From Macrostomum hystrix (lineage: Eukaryota > Platyhelminthes > Macrostomidae): 64,000 bases of DNA. How positions within the stretch are numbered: the first letter of the stretch is position 1; each line of letters begins with the position of its first letter. Position numbers and translations under genes: made by a program. Under the pieces are notes generated by a model, which worked only from the letters and a program-made list of their open reading frames with translations, did no database searches and was not told the origin of the DNA. The stretch covers positions 10,087,501-10,151,500 of the forward strand of contig CATNEN010000003.1 in NCBI GenBank assembly GCA_950097015.1. Reading direction: 5' to 3'. Of this stretch, positions 1-11,212 are shown one piece after another.

Positions 1-450
1 TGAAATGGCAGGTCCGTGGGGATAATTGGAATCCGGGGAACGAACACAGACTCTCCTCTGCCAGATCCAGTCATTATCGTGGCCTCAATCACGTGTGGGA
101 AGAGCCGCCTGACTATCAGTCTGGTGCCGTTACACAGCCTTGGCGCATTCAGGTTGCGGAGGAGCATAATTGGTGCCTCAACTTTCAGCTGCAAGTTGTG
201 CGATGGAGTTCCAGGAGGATCTAGAGAGTTCAGAAACTCAACAGGATGAGTCAATGACTGACTGCTTGACTGCTTGACTGCTTGACACTAAACCCAAGTT
301 GAGTTGACTCCACAGCGGTGTCATCAGTCAACGTTGTATCAATTGACTTGTAGGTGAAAACTGCACCTGGCAACTCCTGAAGCAGTTGGTAGTAGTTTGG
401 CGGCATCATTTCTAGGACACAGAATTGCCCTCTCTGACAGCCAGTCAACG
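1..450 (-). pseudogene. Helitron Rep/helicase fragment (PIF1-like helicase, C-terminal part), decayed
   Basis: The minus strand encodes pieces typical of the C-terminal helicase part of Helitron Rep/Hel proteins. Reading downwards, these are WLSERAILCPRNDAA near 440-398, LLQELPGAVFTYKSIDT near 385-335, [11 protein letters not shown] near 250-218, [10 protein letters not shown] and LCNGTRL near 180-120, and EATIMTG followed by [13 protein letters not shown] down to the window edge. The pieces lie in three different frames. One shift falls near 398. Between about 330 and 250 there is an insertion with tandem caagcagt copies just before PVEF. The copy is therefore broken and truncated at the left edge. 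The Helitron assignment rests on the order and spelling of these family motifs; no Helitron end (CTRR with hairpin) was found here. Confidence 0.8.
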
Positions 451-689
451 TCAGCATATCGAGAGAAATAGGCTGGCTGGAGAGAAATATCGGCCGGAGA
501 GCCCTGCGCACTGGGACGCCACCGCACTCAGTCTCAGTGCTGCTTGGGGGCCAGTAGACAGTCTAGGGGTTTGGGCTGTGTACATTCACGGCTTGAAATA
601 CAATGTACAGTCTGGGGCTTCGGCGCCCGGGGAAGGGAGGGGGTGGCTGTAATAAAATTTGGCCCGCAGAGTGGCGGAGGGGAGTTGGG

Positions 690-1080
690 GTGGCTGTCCT
701 CGGAAAACAAAAAGTGACTCACTTTGAGATGATGCAGCTTTGCTCTGGATTGAGTAGAGATGTTCAAAATTGACAGCATTGTTGGAAAACATGTAAAGTG
801 TAAGTGGTTCAAATTTGGAGAAAATCTGACAAAGTGGGGCGACGATATGTCGAATTGAGTGATTTTTTGACGATTTTTGAGCAGTTTTTTGCACTTTTGA
901 GCAGGAAGGAAATGATTTTTCGGGAATTTGAGTAGCCTATTGCACTCAGCGTAGGTGGTTTTAGGTATGTGCAAAGTTTGGTGCGATTTGGTTGAGCGGT
1001 TTCGGCGTCTATAAAGACAAAAGGTTGCACACAGACAGACAGACAGACAGACAGAGTTTTCACTTTTATATATATAGATA
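690..1080 (+). mobile_element. Possible 3' tail of a non-LTR retroelement or SINE
   Basis: This AT-rich non-coding stretch ends with a run that resembles the conserved 3' ends of some animal RTE/CR1-like elements and their SINEs. It contains the phrase TTTGGTGCGATTTGG, then GAGCGGTTTCGGCG, then a (CAGA)n microsatellite at about 1030-1053 and TATATATATAGATA just before the minisatellite. No coding sequence is visible. The assignment is by general resemblance only. Confidence 0.35.
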
Positions 1081-4000
1081 AAGTGTGGGATCTTTATACG
1101 GGTTCAAGTGTGGGATCTTTATACGGGTTCAAGTGTGGGATCTTTATACGGATTCAAGTGTGGGATCTTTATACGGATTCAAGTGTGGGATCTTTATACG
1201 GATTCAAGTGTGGGATCTTTATACGGATTCAAGTGTGGGATCTTTATACGGATTCAAGTGTGGGATCTTTATACGGATTCAAGTGTGAGATCTTTATACG
1301 GATTCAAGTGTGGGATCTTTATACGGATTCAAGTGTGGGATCTTTATACGGATTCAAGTGTGGGATCTTTATACGGATTCAAGTGTGGGATCTTTATACG
1401 GATTCAAGTGTGGGATCTTTATACGGATTCAAGTGTGGGATCTTTATACGGATTCAAGTGTGGGATCTTTATACGGATTCAAGTGTGAGATCTTTATACG
1501 GATTCAAGTGTGGGATCTTTATACGGATTCAAGTGTGGGATCTTTATACGGATTCAAGTGTGGGATCTTTATACGGATTCAAGTGTGGGATCTTTATACG
1601 GATTCAAGTGTGGGATCTTTATACGGATTCAAGTGTGAGATCTTTTTACGGATTCAAGTGTGGGATCTTTATACGGATTCAAGTGTGGGATCTTTATACG
1701 GATTCAAGTGTGAGATCTTTATACGGATTCAAGTGTGGGATCTTTATACGGATTCAAGTGTGGGATCTTTATACGGATTCAAGTGTGGGATCTTTATACG
1801 GATTCAAGTGTGGGATCTTTATACGGATTCAAGTGTGGGATCTTTTATACGGATTCAAGTGTGGGATCTTTATACGGGTTCAAGTGTGGGATCTTTATAC
1901 GGATTCAAGTGTGAGATCTTTATACGGATTCAAGTGTGGGATCTTTATACGGATTCAAGTGTGAGATCTTTATACGGATTCAAGTGTGAGATCTTTATAC
2001 GGGTTCAAGTGTGAGATCTTTATACGGATTCAAGTGTGAGATCTTTATACGGATTCAAGTGTGAGATCTTTATACGGATTCAAGTGTGAGATCTTTATAC
2101 GGATTCAAGTGTGAGATCTTTATACGGATTCAAGTGTGGGATCTTTATACGGATTCAAGTGTGAGATCTTTATACGGATTCAAGTGTGGGATCTTTTATA
2201 CGGGTTCAAGTGTGGGATCTTTATACGGATTCAAGTGTGGGATCTTTATACGGATTCAAGTGTGGGATCTTTATACGGATTCAAGTGTGGGATCTTTATA
2301 CGGATTCAAGTGTGAGATCTTTATACGGATTCAAGTGTGGGATCTTTATACGGATTCAAGTGTGGGATCTTTATACGGATTCAAGTGTGAGATCTTTATA
2401 CGGATTCAAGTGTGGGATCTTTATACGGATTCAAGTGTGAGATCTTTATACGGATTCAAGTGTGGGATCTTTATACGGATTCAAGTGTGAGATCTTTATA
2501 CGGATTCAAGTGTGAGATCTTTATACCGATTCAAGTGTGAGATCTTTATACGGATTCAAGTGTGGGATCTTTATACGGATTCAAGTGTGGGATCTTTATA
2601 CGGATTCAAGTGTGAGATCTTTATACGGATTCAAGTGTGGGATCTTTATACGGATTCAAGTGTGAGATCTTTATACGGATTCAAGTGTGGGATCTTTATA
2701 CGGGTTCAAGTGTGGGATCTTTATACGGGTTCAAGTGTGGGATCTTTATACGGATTCAAGTGTGAGATCTTTATACGGATTCAAGTGTGGGATCTTTATA
2801 CGGATTCAAGTGTGAGATCTTTATACGGATTCAAGTGTGGGATCTTTATACGGATTCAAGTGTGAGATCTTTATACGGATTCAAGTGTGGGATCTTTATA
2901 CGGATTCAAGTGTGAGATCTTTATACGGATTCAAGTGTGAGATCTTTATACGGATTCAAGTGTGAGATCTTTATACGGATTCAAGTGTGGGATCTTTATA
3001 CGGATTCAAGTGTGGGATCTTTATACGGATTCAAGTGTGGGATCTTTATACGGATTCAAGTGTGAGATCTTTATACGGATTCAAGTGTGGGATCTTTATA
3101 CGGATTCAAGTGTGAGATCTTTATACGGATTCAAGTGTGAGATCTTTATACGGATTCAAGTGTGGGATCTTTATACGGGTTCAAGTGTGAGATCTTTATA
3201 CGGGTTCAAGTGTGAGATCTTTATACGGATTTAAGTGTGGGATCTTTATACGGGTTCAAGTGTGGGATCTTTATACGGATTCAAGTGTGGGATCTTTATA
3301 CGGATTCAAGTGTGGGATCTTTATACGGATTCAAGTGTGGGATCTTTATACGGATTCAAGTGTGGGATCTTTATACGGATTCAAGTGTGAGATCTTTATA
3401 CGGATTCAAGTGTGAGATCTTTATACGGATTCAAGTGTGGGATCTTTATACGGGTTCAAGTGTGGGATCTTTATACGGATTCAAGTGTGGGATCTTTATA
3501 CGGATTCAAGTGTGGGATCTTTATACGGATTCAAGTGTGGGATCTTTATACGGATTCAAGTGTGGGATCTTTATACGGGTTCAAGTGTGGGATCTTTAAA
3601 CGGGTTCAAGTGTGGGATCTTTATACGGGTTCAAGTGTGGGATCTTTATACGGATTCAAGTGTGGGATCTTTATACGGATTCAAGTGTGGGATCTTTATA
3701 CGGATTCAAGTGTGGGATCTTTATACGGATTCAAGTGTGGGATCTTTATACGGATTCAAGTGTGGGATCTTTATACGGATTCAAGTGTGGGATCTTTATA
3801 CGGATTCAAGTGTGGGATCTTTATACGGATTCAAGTGTGAGATCTTTATACGGATTCAAGTGTGGGATCTTTATACGGATTCAAGTGTGGGATCTTTATA
3901 CGGATTCAAGTGTGGGATCTTTATACGGATTCAAGTGTGGGATCTTTATACGGATTCAAGTGTGGGATCTTTATACGGATTCAAGTGTGGGATCTTTATA

Positions 4001-7000
4001 CGGATTCAAGTGTGGGATCTTTATACGGATTCAAGTGTGGGATCTTTATACGGATTCAAGTGTGAGATCTTTATACGGATTCAAGTGTGGGATCTTTATA
4101 CGGATTCAAGTGTGGGATCTTTATACGGATTCAAGTGTTAGATCTTTATACGGATTCAAGTGTGGGATCTTTATACGGATTCAAGTGTGAGATCTTTATA
4201 CGGATTCAAGTGTGGGATCTTTATACGGATTCAAGTGTGGGATCTTTATACGGATTCAAGTGTGAGATCTTTATACGGATTCAAGTGTGAGATCTTTATA
4301 CGGATTCAAGTGTGAGATCTTTATACGGATTCAAGTGTGAGATCTTTATACGGATTCAAGTGTGAGATCTTTATACGGATTCAAGTGTGGGATCTTTATA
4401 CGGATTCAAGTGTGAGATCTTTATACGGATTCAAGTGTGGGATCTTTATACGGATTCAAGTGTGGGATCTTTATACGGATTCAAGTGTGAGATCTTTATA
4501 CGGATTCAAGTGTGGGATCTTTATACGGATTCAAGTGTGGGATCTTTATACGGATTCAAGTGTGGGATCTTTATACGGATTCAAGTGTGGGATCTTTATA
4601 CGGATTCAAGTGTGGGATCTTTATACGGATTCAAGTGTGGGATCTTTATACGGATTCAAGTGTGGGATCTTTATACGGATTCAAGTGTGAGATCTTTATA
4701 CGGATTCAAGTGTGAGATCTTTATACGGATTCAAGTGTGGGATCTTTATACGGATTCAAGTGTGGGATCTTTATACGGATTCAAGTGTGGGATCTTTATA
4801 CGGATTCAAGTGTGGGATCTTTATACGGATTCAAGTGTGGGATCTTTATACGGATTCAAGTGTGGGATCTTTATACGGATTCAAGTGTGGGATCTTTATA
4901 CGGATTCAAGTGTGGGATCTTTATACGGATTCAAGTGTGAGATCTTTATACGGATTCAAGTGTGGGATCTTTATACGGATTCAAGTGTGGGATCTTTATA
5001 CGGATTCAAGTGTGGGATCTTTATACGGATTCAAGTGTGGGATCTTTATACGGATTCAAGTGTGGGATCTTTATACGGATTCAAGTGTGGGATCTTTATA
5101 CGGATTCAAGTGTGGGATCTTTATACGGATTCAAGTGTGGGATCTTTATACGGATTCAAGTGTGAGATCTTTATACGGATTCAAGTGTGGGATCTTTATA
5201 CGGATTCAAGTGTGGGATCTTTATACGGATTCAAGTGTGGGATCTTTATACGGATTCAAGTGTGGGATCTTTATACGGATTCAAGTGTGGGATCTTTATA
5301 CGGATTCAAGTGTGGGATCTTTATACGGATTCAAGTGTGGGATCTTTATACGGATTCAAGTGTGGGATCTTTATACGGATTCAAGTGTGAGATCTTTATA
5401 CGGATTCAAGTGTGAGATCTTTATACGGATTCAAGTGTGGGATCTTTATACGGATTCAAGTGTGAGATCTTTATACGGATTCAAGTGTGAGATCTTTATA
5501 CGGATTCAAGTGTGGGATCTTTATACGGATTCAAGTGTGGGATCTTTATACGGATTCAAGTGTGGGATCTTTATACGGATTCAAGTGTGAGATCTTTATA
5601 CGGATTCAAGTGTGAGATCTTTATACGGATTCAAGTGTGGGATCTTTATACGGATTCAAGTGTGGGATCTTTATACGGATTCAAGTGTGAGATCTTTATA
5701 CGGATTCAAGTGTGGGATCTTTATACGGATTCAAGTGTGGGATCTTTATACGGATTCAAGTGTGGGATCTTTATACGGATTCAAGTGTGAGATCTTTATA
5801 CGGATTCAAGTGTGGGATCTTTATACGGATTCAAGTGTGAGATCTTTATACGGATTCAAGTGTGAGATCTTTATACGGATTCAAGTGTGGGATCTTTATA
5901 CGGATTCAAGTGTGGGATCTTTATACGGATTCAAGTGTGGGATCTTTATACGGATTCAAGTGTGAGATCTTTATACGGATTCAAGTGTGAGATCTTTATA
6001 CGGATTCAAGTGTGGGATCTTTATACGGATTCAAGTGTGGGATCTTTATACGGATTCAAGTGTGGGATCTTTATACGGATTCAAGTGTGGGATCTTTATA
6101 CGGATTCAAGTGTGGGATCTTTATACGGATTCAAGTGTGGGATCTTTATACGGGATTCAAGTGTGGGATCTTTATACGGATTCAAGTGTGGGATCTTTAT
6201 ACGGATTCAAGTGTGGGATCTTTATACGGATTCAAGTGTGGGATCTTTATACGGATTCAAGTGTGGGATCTTTATACGGATTCAAGTGTGGGATCTTTAT
6301 ACGGATTCAAGTGTGGGATCTTTATACGGATTCAAGTGTGAGATCTTTATACGGATTCAAGTGTGAGATCTTTATACGGATTCAAGTGTGGGATCTTTAT
6401 ACGGATTCAAGTGTGAGATCTTTATACGGATTCAAGTGTTAGATCTTTATACGGATTCAAGTGTGGGATCTTTATACGGATTCAAGTGTGGGATCTTTAT
6501 ACGGATTCAAGTGTGGGATCTTTATACGGATTCAAGTGTGAGATCTTTATACGGATTCAAGTGTGAGATCTTTATACGGATTCAAGTGTGGGATCTTTAT
6601 ACGGATTCAAGTGTGGGATCTTTATACGGATTCAAGTGTGGGATCTTTATACGGATTCAAGTGTGGGATCTTTATACGGATTCAAGTGTGGGATCTTTAT
6701 ACGGATTCAAGTGTGGGATCTTTATACGGATTCAAGTGTGAGATCTTTATACGGATTCAAGTGTGGGATCTTTATACGGGTTCAAGTGTGGGATCTTTAT
6801 AACGGGTTCAAGTGTGGGATCTTTATACGGATTCAAGTGTGGGATCTTTATACGGATTCAAGTGTGGGATCTTTATACGGATTCAAGTGTGGGATCTTTA
6901 TACGGATTCAAGTGTGGGATCTTTATACGGATTCAAGTGTGGGATCTTTATACGGATTCAAGTGTGGGATCTTTATACGGATTCAAGTGTGGGATCTTTA

Positions 7001-7850
7001 TACGGATTCAAGTGTGAGATCTTTATACGGATTCAAGTGTGAGATCTTTATACGGATTCAAGTGTTAGATCTTTATACGGATTCAAGTGTGGGATCTTTA
7101 TACGGATTCAAGTGTGGGATCTTTATACGGATTCAAGTGTGGGATCTTTATACGGATTCAAGTGTGGGATCTTTATACGGATTCAAGTGTGGGATCTTTA
7201 TACGGATTCAAGTGTGGGATCTTTATACGGATTCAAGTGTGGGATCTTTATACGGGTTCAAGTGTGGGATCTTTATACGGGTTCAAGTGTGGGATCTTTA
7301 TACGGATTCAAGTGTGGGATCTTTATACGGGTTCAAGTGTGGGATCTTTATACGGATTCAAGTGTGGGATCTTTATACGGATTCAAGTGTGAGATCTTTA
7401 TACGGATTCAAGTGTGGGATCTTTATACGGATTCAAGTGTGGGATCTTTATACGGATTCAAGTGTGAGATCTTTATACGGATTCAAGTGTGGGATCTTTA
7501 TACGGATTCAAGTGTGGGATCTTTATACGGATTCAAGTGTGGGATCTTTATACGGATTCAAGTGTGGGATCTTTATACGGATTCAAGTGTGAGATCTTTA
7601 TACGGATTCAAGTGTGGGATCTTTATACGGATTCAAGTGTGAGATCTTTATACGGATTCAAGTGTGGGATCTTTATACGGATTCAAGTGTGGGATCTTTA
7701 TACGGATTCAAGTGTGAGATCTTTATACGGATTCAAGTGTGGGATCTTTATACGGATTCAAGTGTGGGATCTTTATACGGATTCAAGTGTGAGATCTTTA
7801 TACGGATTCAAGTGTGAGATCTTTATACGGATTCAAGTGTGAGATCTTTA
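1081..7850. repeat. 25-bp minisatellite array, left arm (about 271 units)
   Basis: Near-perfect head-to-tail units of 25 bp (GTGGGATCTTTATACG followed by GATTCAAGT). Frequent variants are GTGAG and rare GTGTTAG at the start of the unit, and GGGTTC for GGATTC. A few single-base indels occur, for example near 1845, 2195, 6151 and 6800. The unit has no stop codon in any plus-strand frame, and 25 is not a multiple of three, so all three frames give long artificial reading frames with a 25-residue period. The A variants fall exactly 225 bp (nine units) apart at about 4715, 4940, 5165 and 5390, showing a higher-order repeat. Confidence 0.97.
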
Positions 7851-8717
7851 TGTAGTGAGCCGTAGCTTAGGTGGCTCCCTTTTCCCGGCACTGAGTGGCT
7901 GTTCGGCCCGCCCTCTCTGGCGCTGTCCGGTCTGCCCTCTTTGTCCTCCCTTTCCCACGGCAGCGCTTGCACTTAGAGTGTGTTGTCTCTCCCCCGGGGA
8001 TGAGTCATCACCTCTTTGTCTCGCGCTGGCCAGTCCCTTTCTTTGTGTGCGCGTTTGTCTGCACTCAGTCAGCGCATGATTCTCCTCATGTGACTGGCCT
8101 CTCTCTTTGTCTCCTAAAGTGCACGTAAACATGTTTACTGCACTTGGGGCTTTGATTATGGGACAGGAGCCTACGTAGGAGTGACGTTTCTGGCGCCACT
8201 GACGTCAGTTGCTATTTTTAGAAACCACGTGATTTCATCACGTGCTTTCTAACTTAGCACTGACCCTATGGGAGGCCCTTGCCTATAAAAGAAAGGCCCC
8301 GCTCCTCTGGTTCTCTATCCGTTGAGTATTCCCTTGTGCAGCCCTTGTTTAAACCTTCTCTTGATAACCGTCATACTTGTTCTCTGTGCCATCAGTGTCT
8401 AAGTTTCCTACTTCAGTCTCTGCATGTGACTGCTCGTAAGCTCTGTTCTGGCTAAGTCCCGAAACTAACTTAGCCTTCCACCCCACCATCCGAGCTACGC
8501 AGGACACTGACAGCCTGTAATTGCAACTGGAACTCTGCACTGTGTGCTTCTCGAGACTTTGTGACTTCGTTTCTTTCGGGCCAAGGATCCTTCACCTCAC
8601 CGAAGGCAGAAGTCCTGACGCCCTGGTGGCAGCGCTACAACTACACTACCTGATATTCTTGGACTTCATATTGGAGTCCGCCGGATCCTCATTGTTAGCA
8701 GGACGACCGGTACAACA
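7851..8717 (+). mobile_element. Solo LTR of an LTR retrotransposon (867 bp)
   Basis: The insertion interrupts the minisatellite with a perfect 4-bp target duplication, TTTA at 7847-7850 and 8718-8721. Removing one copy plus the insert restores an ordinary unit. It begins TGTAGTGAG and ends GTACAACA, so it has TG...CA ends and short imperfect inverted termini. A TATAAAA box lies at 8284-8290. Upstream are a CTGACGTCAG palindrome (about 8199-8208) and a dyad of two CACGTG boxes (about 8226-8244), consistent with a U3 promoter. There is no internal gag-pol, so this is a recombined solo LTR. A 4-bp duplication fits Ty3/gypsy-type integration, but the superfamily is not proven. Orientation is inferred from the TATA box. 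Confidence 0.88.
8284..8290 (+). promoter_or_regulatory. TATA box of the solo LTR
   Basis: TATAAAA lies about midway in the LTR, downstream of a CRE-like palindrome (CTGACGTCAG) and a CACGTG dyad. These would form the U3 promoter. Activity cannot be judged from sequence. Confidence 0.6.
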
Positions 8718-9539
8718 TTTATACGGGTTCAAGTGTTAGATCTTTATACGGATTCAAGTGTGAGATCTTTATACGGATTCAAGTGTGGGATCTTTATACG
8801 GATTCAAGTGTGGGATCTTTATACGGATTCAAGTGTGAGATCTTTATACGGATTCAAGTGTGGGATCTTTATACGGATTCAAGTGTGGGATCTTTATACG
8901 GATTCAAGTGTGGGATCTTTATACGGGTTCAAGTGTGGGATCTTTATACGGATTCAAGTGTGGGATCTTTATACGGATTCAAGTGTGGGATCTTTATACG
9001 GATTCAAGTGTGAGATCTTTATACGGATTCAAGTGTTAGATCTTTACACGGATTCAAGTGTGGGATCTTTATACGGATTCAAGTGTGGGATCTTTATACG
9101 GATTCAAGTGTGAGATCTTTATACGGATTCAAGTGTGGGATCTTTATACGGGTTCAAGTGTGGGATCTTTATACGGATTCAAGTGTGAGATCTTTATACG
9201 GATTCAAGTGTGAGATCTTTATACGGATTCAAGTGTGGGATCTTTATACGGATTCAAGTGTTAGATCTTTATACGGATTCAAGTGTGGGATCTTTATACG
9301 GATTCAAGTGTGGGATCTTTATACGGATTCAAGTGTGAGATCTTTATACGGATTCAAGTGTGGGATCTTTATACGGGTTCAAGTGTGGGATCTTTATACG
9401 GATTCAAGTGTGAGATCTTTATACGGATTCAAGTGTTAGATCTTTATACGGATTCAAGTGTGGGATCTTTATACGGATTCAAGTGTTAGATCTTTATACG
9501 GATTCAAGTGTGGGATCTTTTATACGGGTTCAAGTGTGA
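8718..9539. repeat. 25-bp minisatellite array, right arm (about 33 units)
   Basis: This is the same 25-bp unit continuing in phase after the solo LTR. The rare GTGTTAG variant occurs at 9036, 9261 and 9486, exactly 225 bp apart. The order of unit variants in 9036-9261 is repeated almost exactly in 9261-9486, including the GGGTTC unit at the same position. The nine-unit higher-order repeat is therefore also present in this arm. Confidence 0.95.
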
Positions 9540-9800
9540 GACATTTCTATGGGATTCAGTGTGGGATATTTATATGAGATTAAGTGTGGGATCTTCAGAT
9601 GGGATGTGGGATATTTTAATGAGATTAAGTGTGGGATCTTTATATCGGTCCAAGATATAAGACATTTAGAAGAAAGCGTATTTATATATGAATAAGTATG
9701 GGGTATCTATGTGGGATCTTTGGATGGGATTGAATGTGGGATCTTAATGGTATTAAGTTTGGGGAAACCTGTATTTGTACTTAGTGTGGGATCATAACTG
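9540..9800. repeat. Degenerate edge of the 25-bp minisatellite
   Basis: Diverged copies such as GTGTGGGATATTTATATG and GTGGGATCTTTGGATGGG continue for about 260 bp with irregular spacing, then fade into AT-rich DNA. Decayed edge units beside a homogeneous core are usual for arrays kept uniform by unequal exchange. Confidence 0.75.
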
Positions 9801-10724
9801 GACATTTAAAATCCTGTTTAAGATAAATGGGACGCTTACGAACTTTTAAAGACTTAGACTACGAAGCAATCTACTTAATGGTGCAAGAGAATAGAGAGAT
9901 AACAGAAATACCACAGTTCTGATGTAGAAGTTTGAGTATATGCTTTGACTCAAATGTTTCTTTAATATAGAAGTAAATAAATGAGAAAATGAATAAGTCG
10001 TTACGCTATACAAATACTTTTTTAGATGAAATACTCAGACAGCTAACTCGGAGTAAACGGGTGATTATGGTAGGTTGCATTTATTTCACGATATTAAGTT
10101 CCTTAGATAGAGTTTTTAGAAGTAAATATGTACCGAACAACACAACAACATTAAATAAAAATAAAATTGAGACAATAAAACCAACAAAACTGACACAGAT
10201 TGGTTAGCCTGTTATTTTCTAATTCCACATCATTAAATTTCAACTATGTATTCACTATCTACAAACCCGTTTTGGGTAGTCAATTCAAGGCAGATATTAG
10301 CCTGACAGACTACTCTACGAAAAAGCACAGTAGTATGGTACGACCAGATCAGCAAATAAACTAGTTAATCAGGAGAAATATTAAAAAGTTTACTTTGAGA
10401 ATAGAAGGAAATCAGTTTATTACAATATAAATAATGAGCAAGTGCCAATCATAGAAGACAGTATTGTACGAGATTCATTTATTTATAGAACAATTTGATG
10501 AGGTTTTAAGCATAATCAGTCATTTTATAGAGTTCTTTAATCAATAATAAATTGTGTTAAAGACACATTTTTAACACTAGTAGCGCATCTAATAGTCAAA
10601 TCTAATATAAAATGAAGAAAACGCAGAACTGGATGTAAAAGAGTAAAACAGGGCCAAACTCTAAGCTGCGGTGAGAGTAAACCGCCTGACTATGAGAAAT
10701 AAAAACCAATAGAACCAGTGATCA
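9801..10724. other. AT-rich non-coding stretch
   Basis: No convincing coding sequence, RNA gene or element ends are seen. A 72-codon open frame near 9989-10207 has no recognisable motif and is AT-biased like its surroundings. Confidence 0.5.
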
Positions 10725-11050
10725 TCAATCATCGATTCTAATGGGATCAGTGATTATCGATCCTAATGGGAAGAGTGATTATCGATCCTAATGGGATCAG
10801 TTATTATCGATTCTAATGGGATCAGTGATTATCGATCCTAATGGGAAGAGTGAGTATCGATCCAAGGGGATAAAAAATTAGCGATCCCAATAGGATTAAA
10901 AATTTTCTTTTCCAATGGGATTAAACAAATCTATCCCAATGGGATTACTCATTATCGATTTTAATCGGATCAGTGTTTATCGATTCTAATGGGATAATAA
11001 TAAAAACCCTAATGGGAAAAACATTATTAATCCCAATGGGATCAGAAATA
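10725..11050. repeat. Degenerate minisatellite, about 26 bp unit
   Basis: Imperfect tandem copies centre on ATTATCGATCCTAATGGGA, with variants ATTCTAATGGG and TCCCAATGGGAT. There are about a dozen copies, more diverged towards 11050. It lies just downstream of the VTI1 stop codon (the gene is on the minus strand). Confidence 0.8.
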
Positions 11051-11212
11051 TTCAAAGGCTGATGTAACAATCATTTTCAGGGCTAAAATGTACACTTAAG
11101 AAAAAAACTTTTACGATAGCAGGTTTTATCACGCGTAAATTTTTTTATCTCTCGAAAAGCAAACTTTTAAAAACGCAATTTGAGTTCTTGTCGTTAAGAG
11201 CCAAATCAGCGA

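Noticed and set aside
1083-7842. Many open frames of 60-340 codons (WDLYTDSSVGSLYGFK type) on the plus strand
   Set aside because: They arise because the 25-bp unit happens to contain no stop in any plus frame. There is no start context, splicing or codon signal, and a stop-free 25-mer on one strand is not improbable.
1081-9539. CRISPR-like array
   Set aside because: Units are directly contiguous with no unique spacers, and the genome is eukaryotic.
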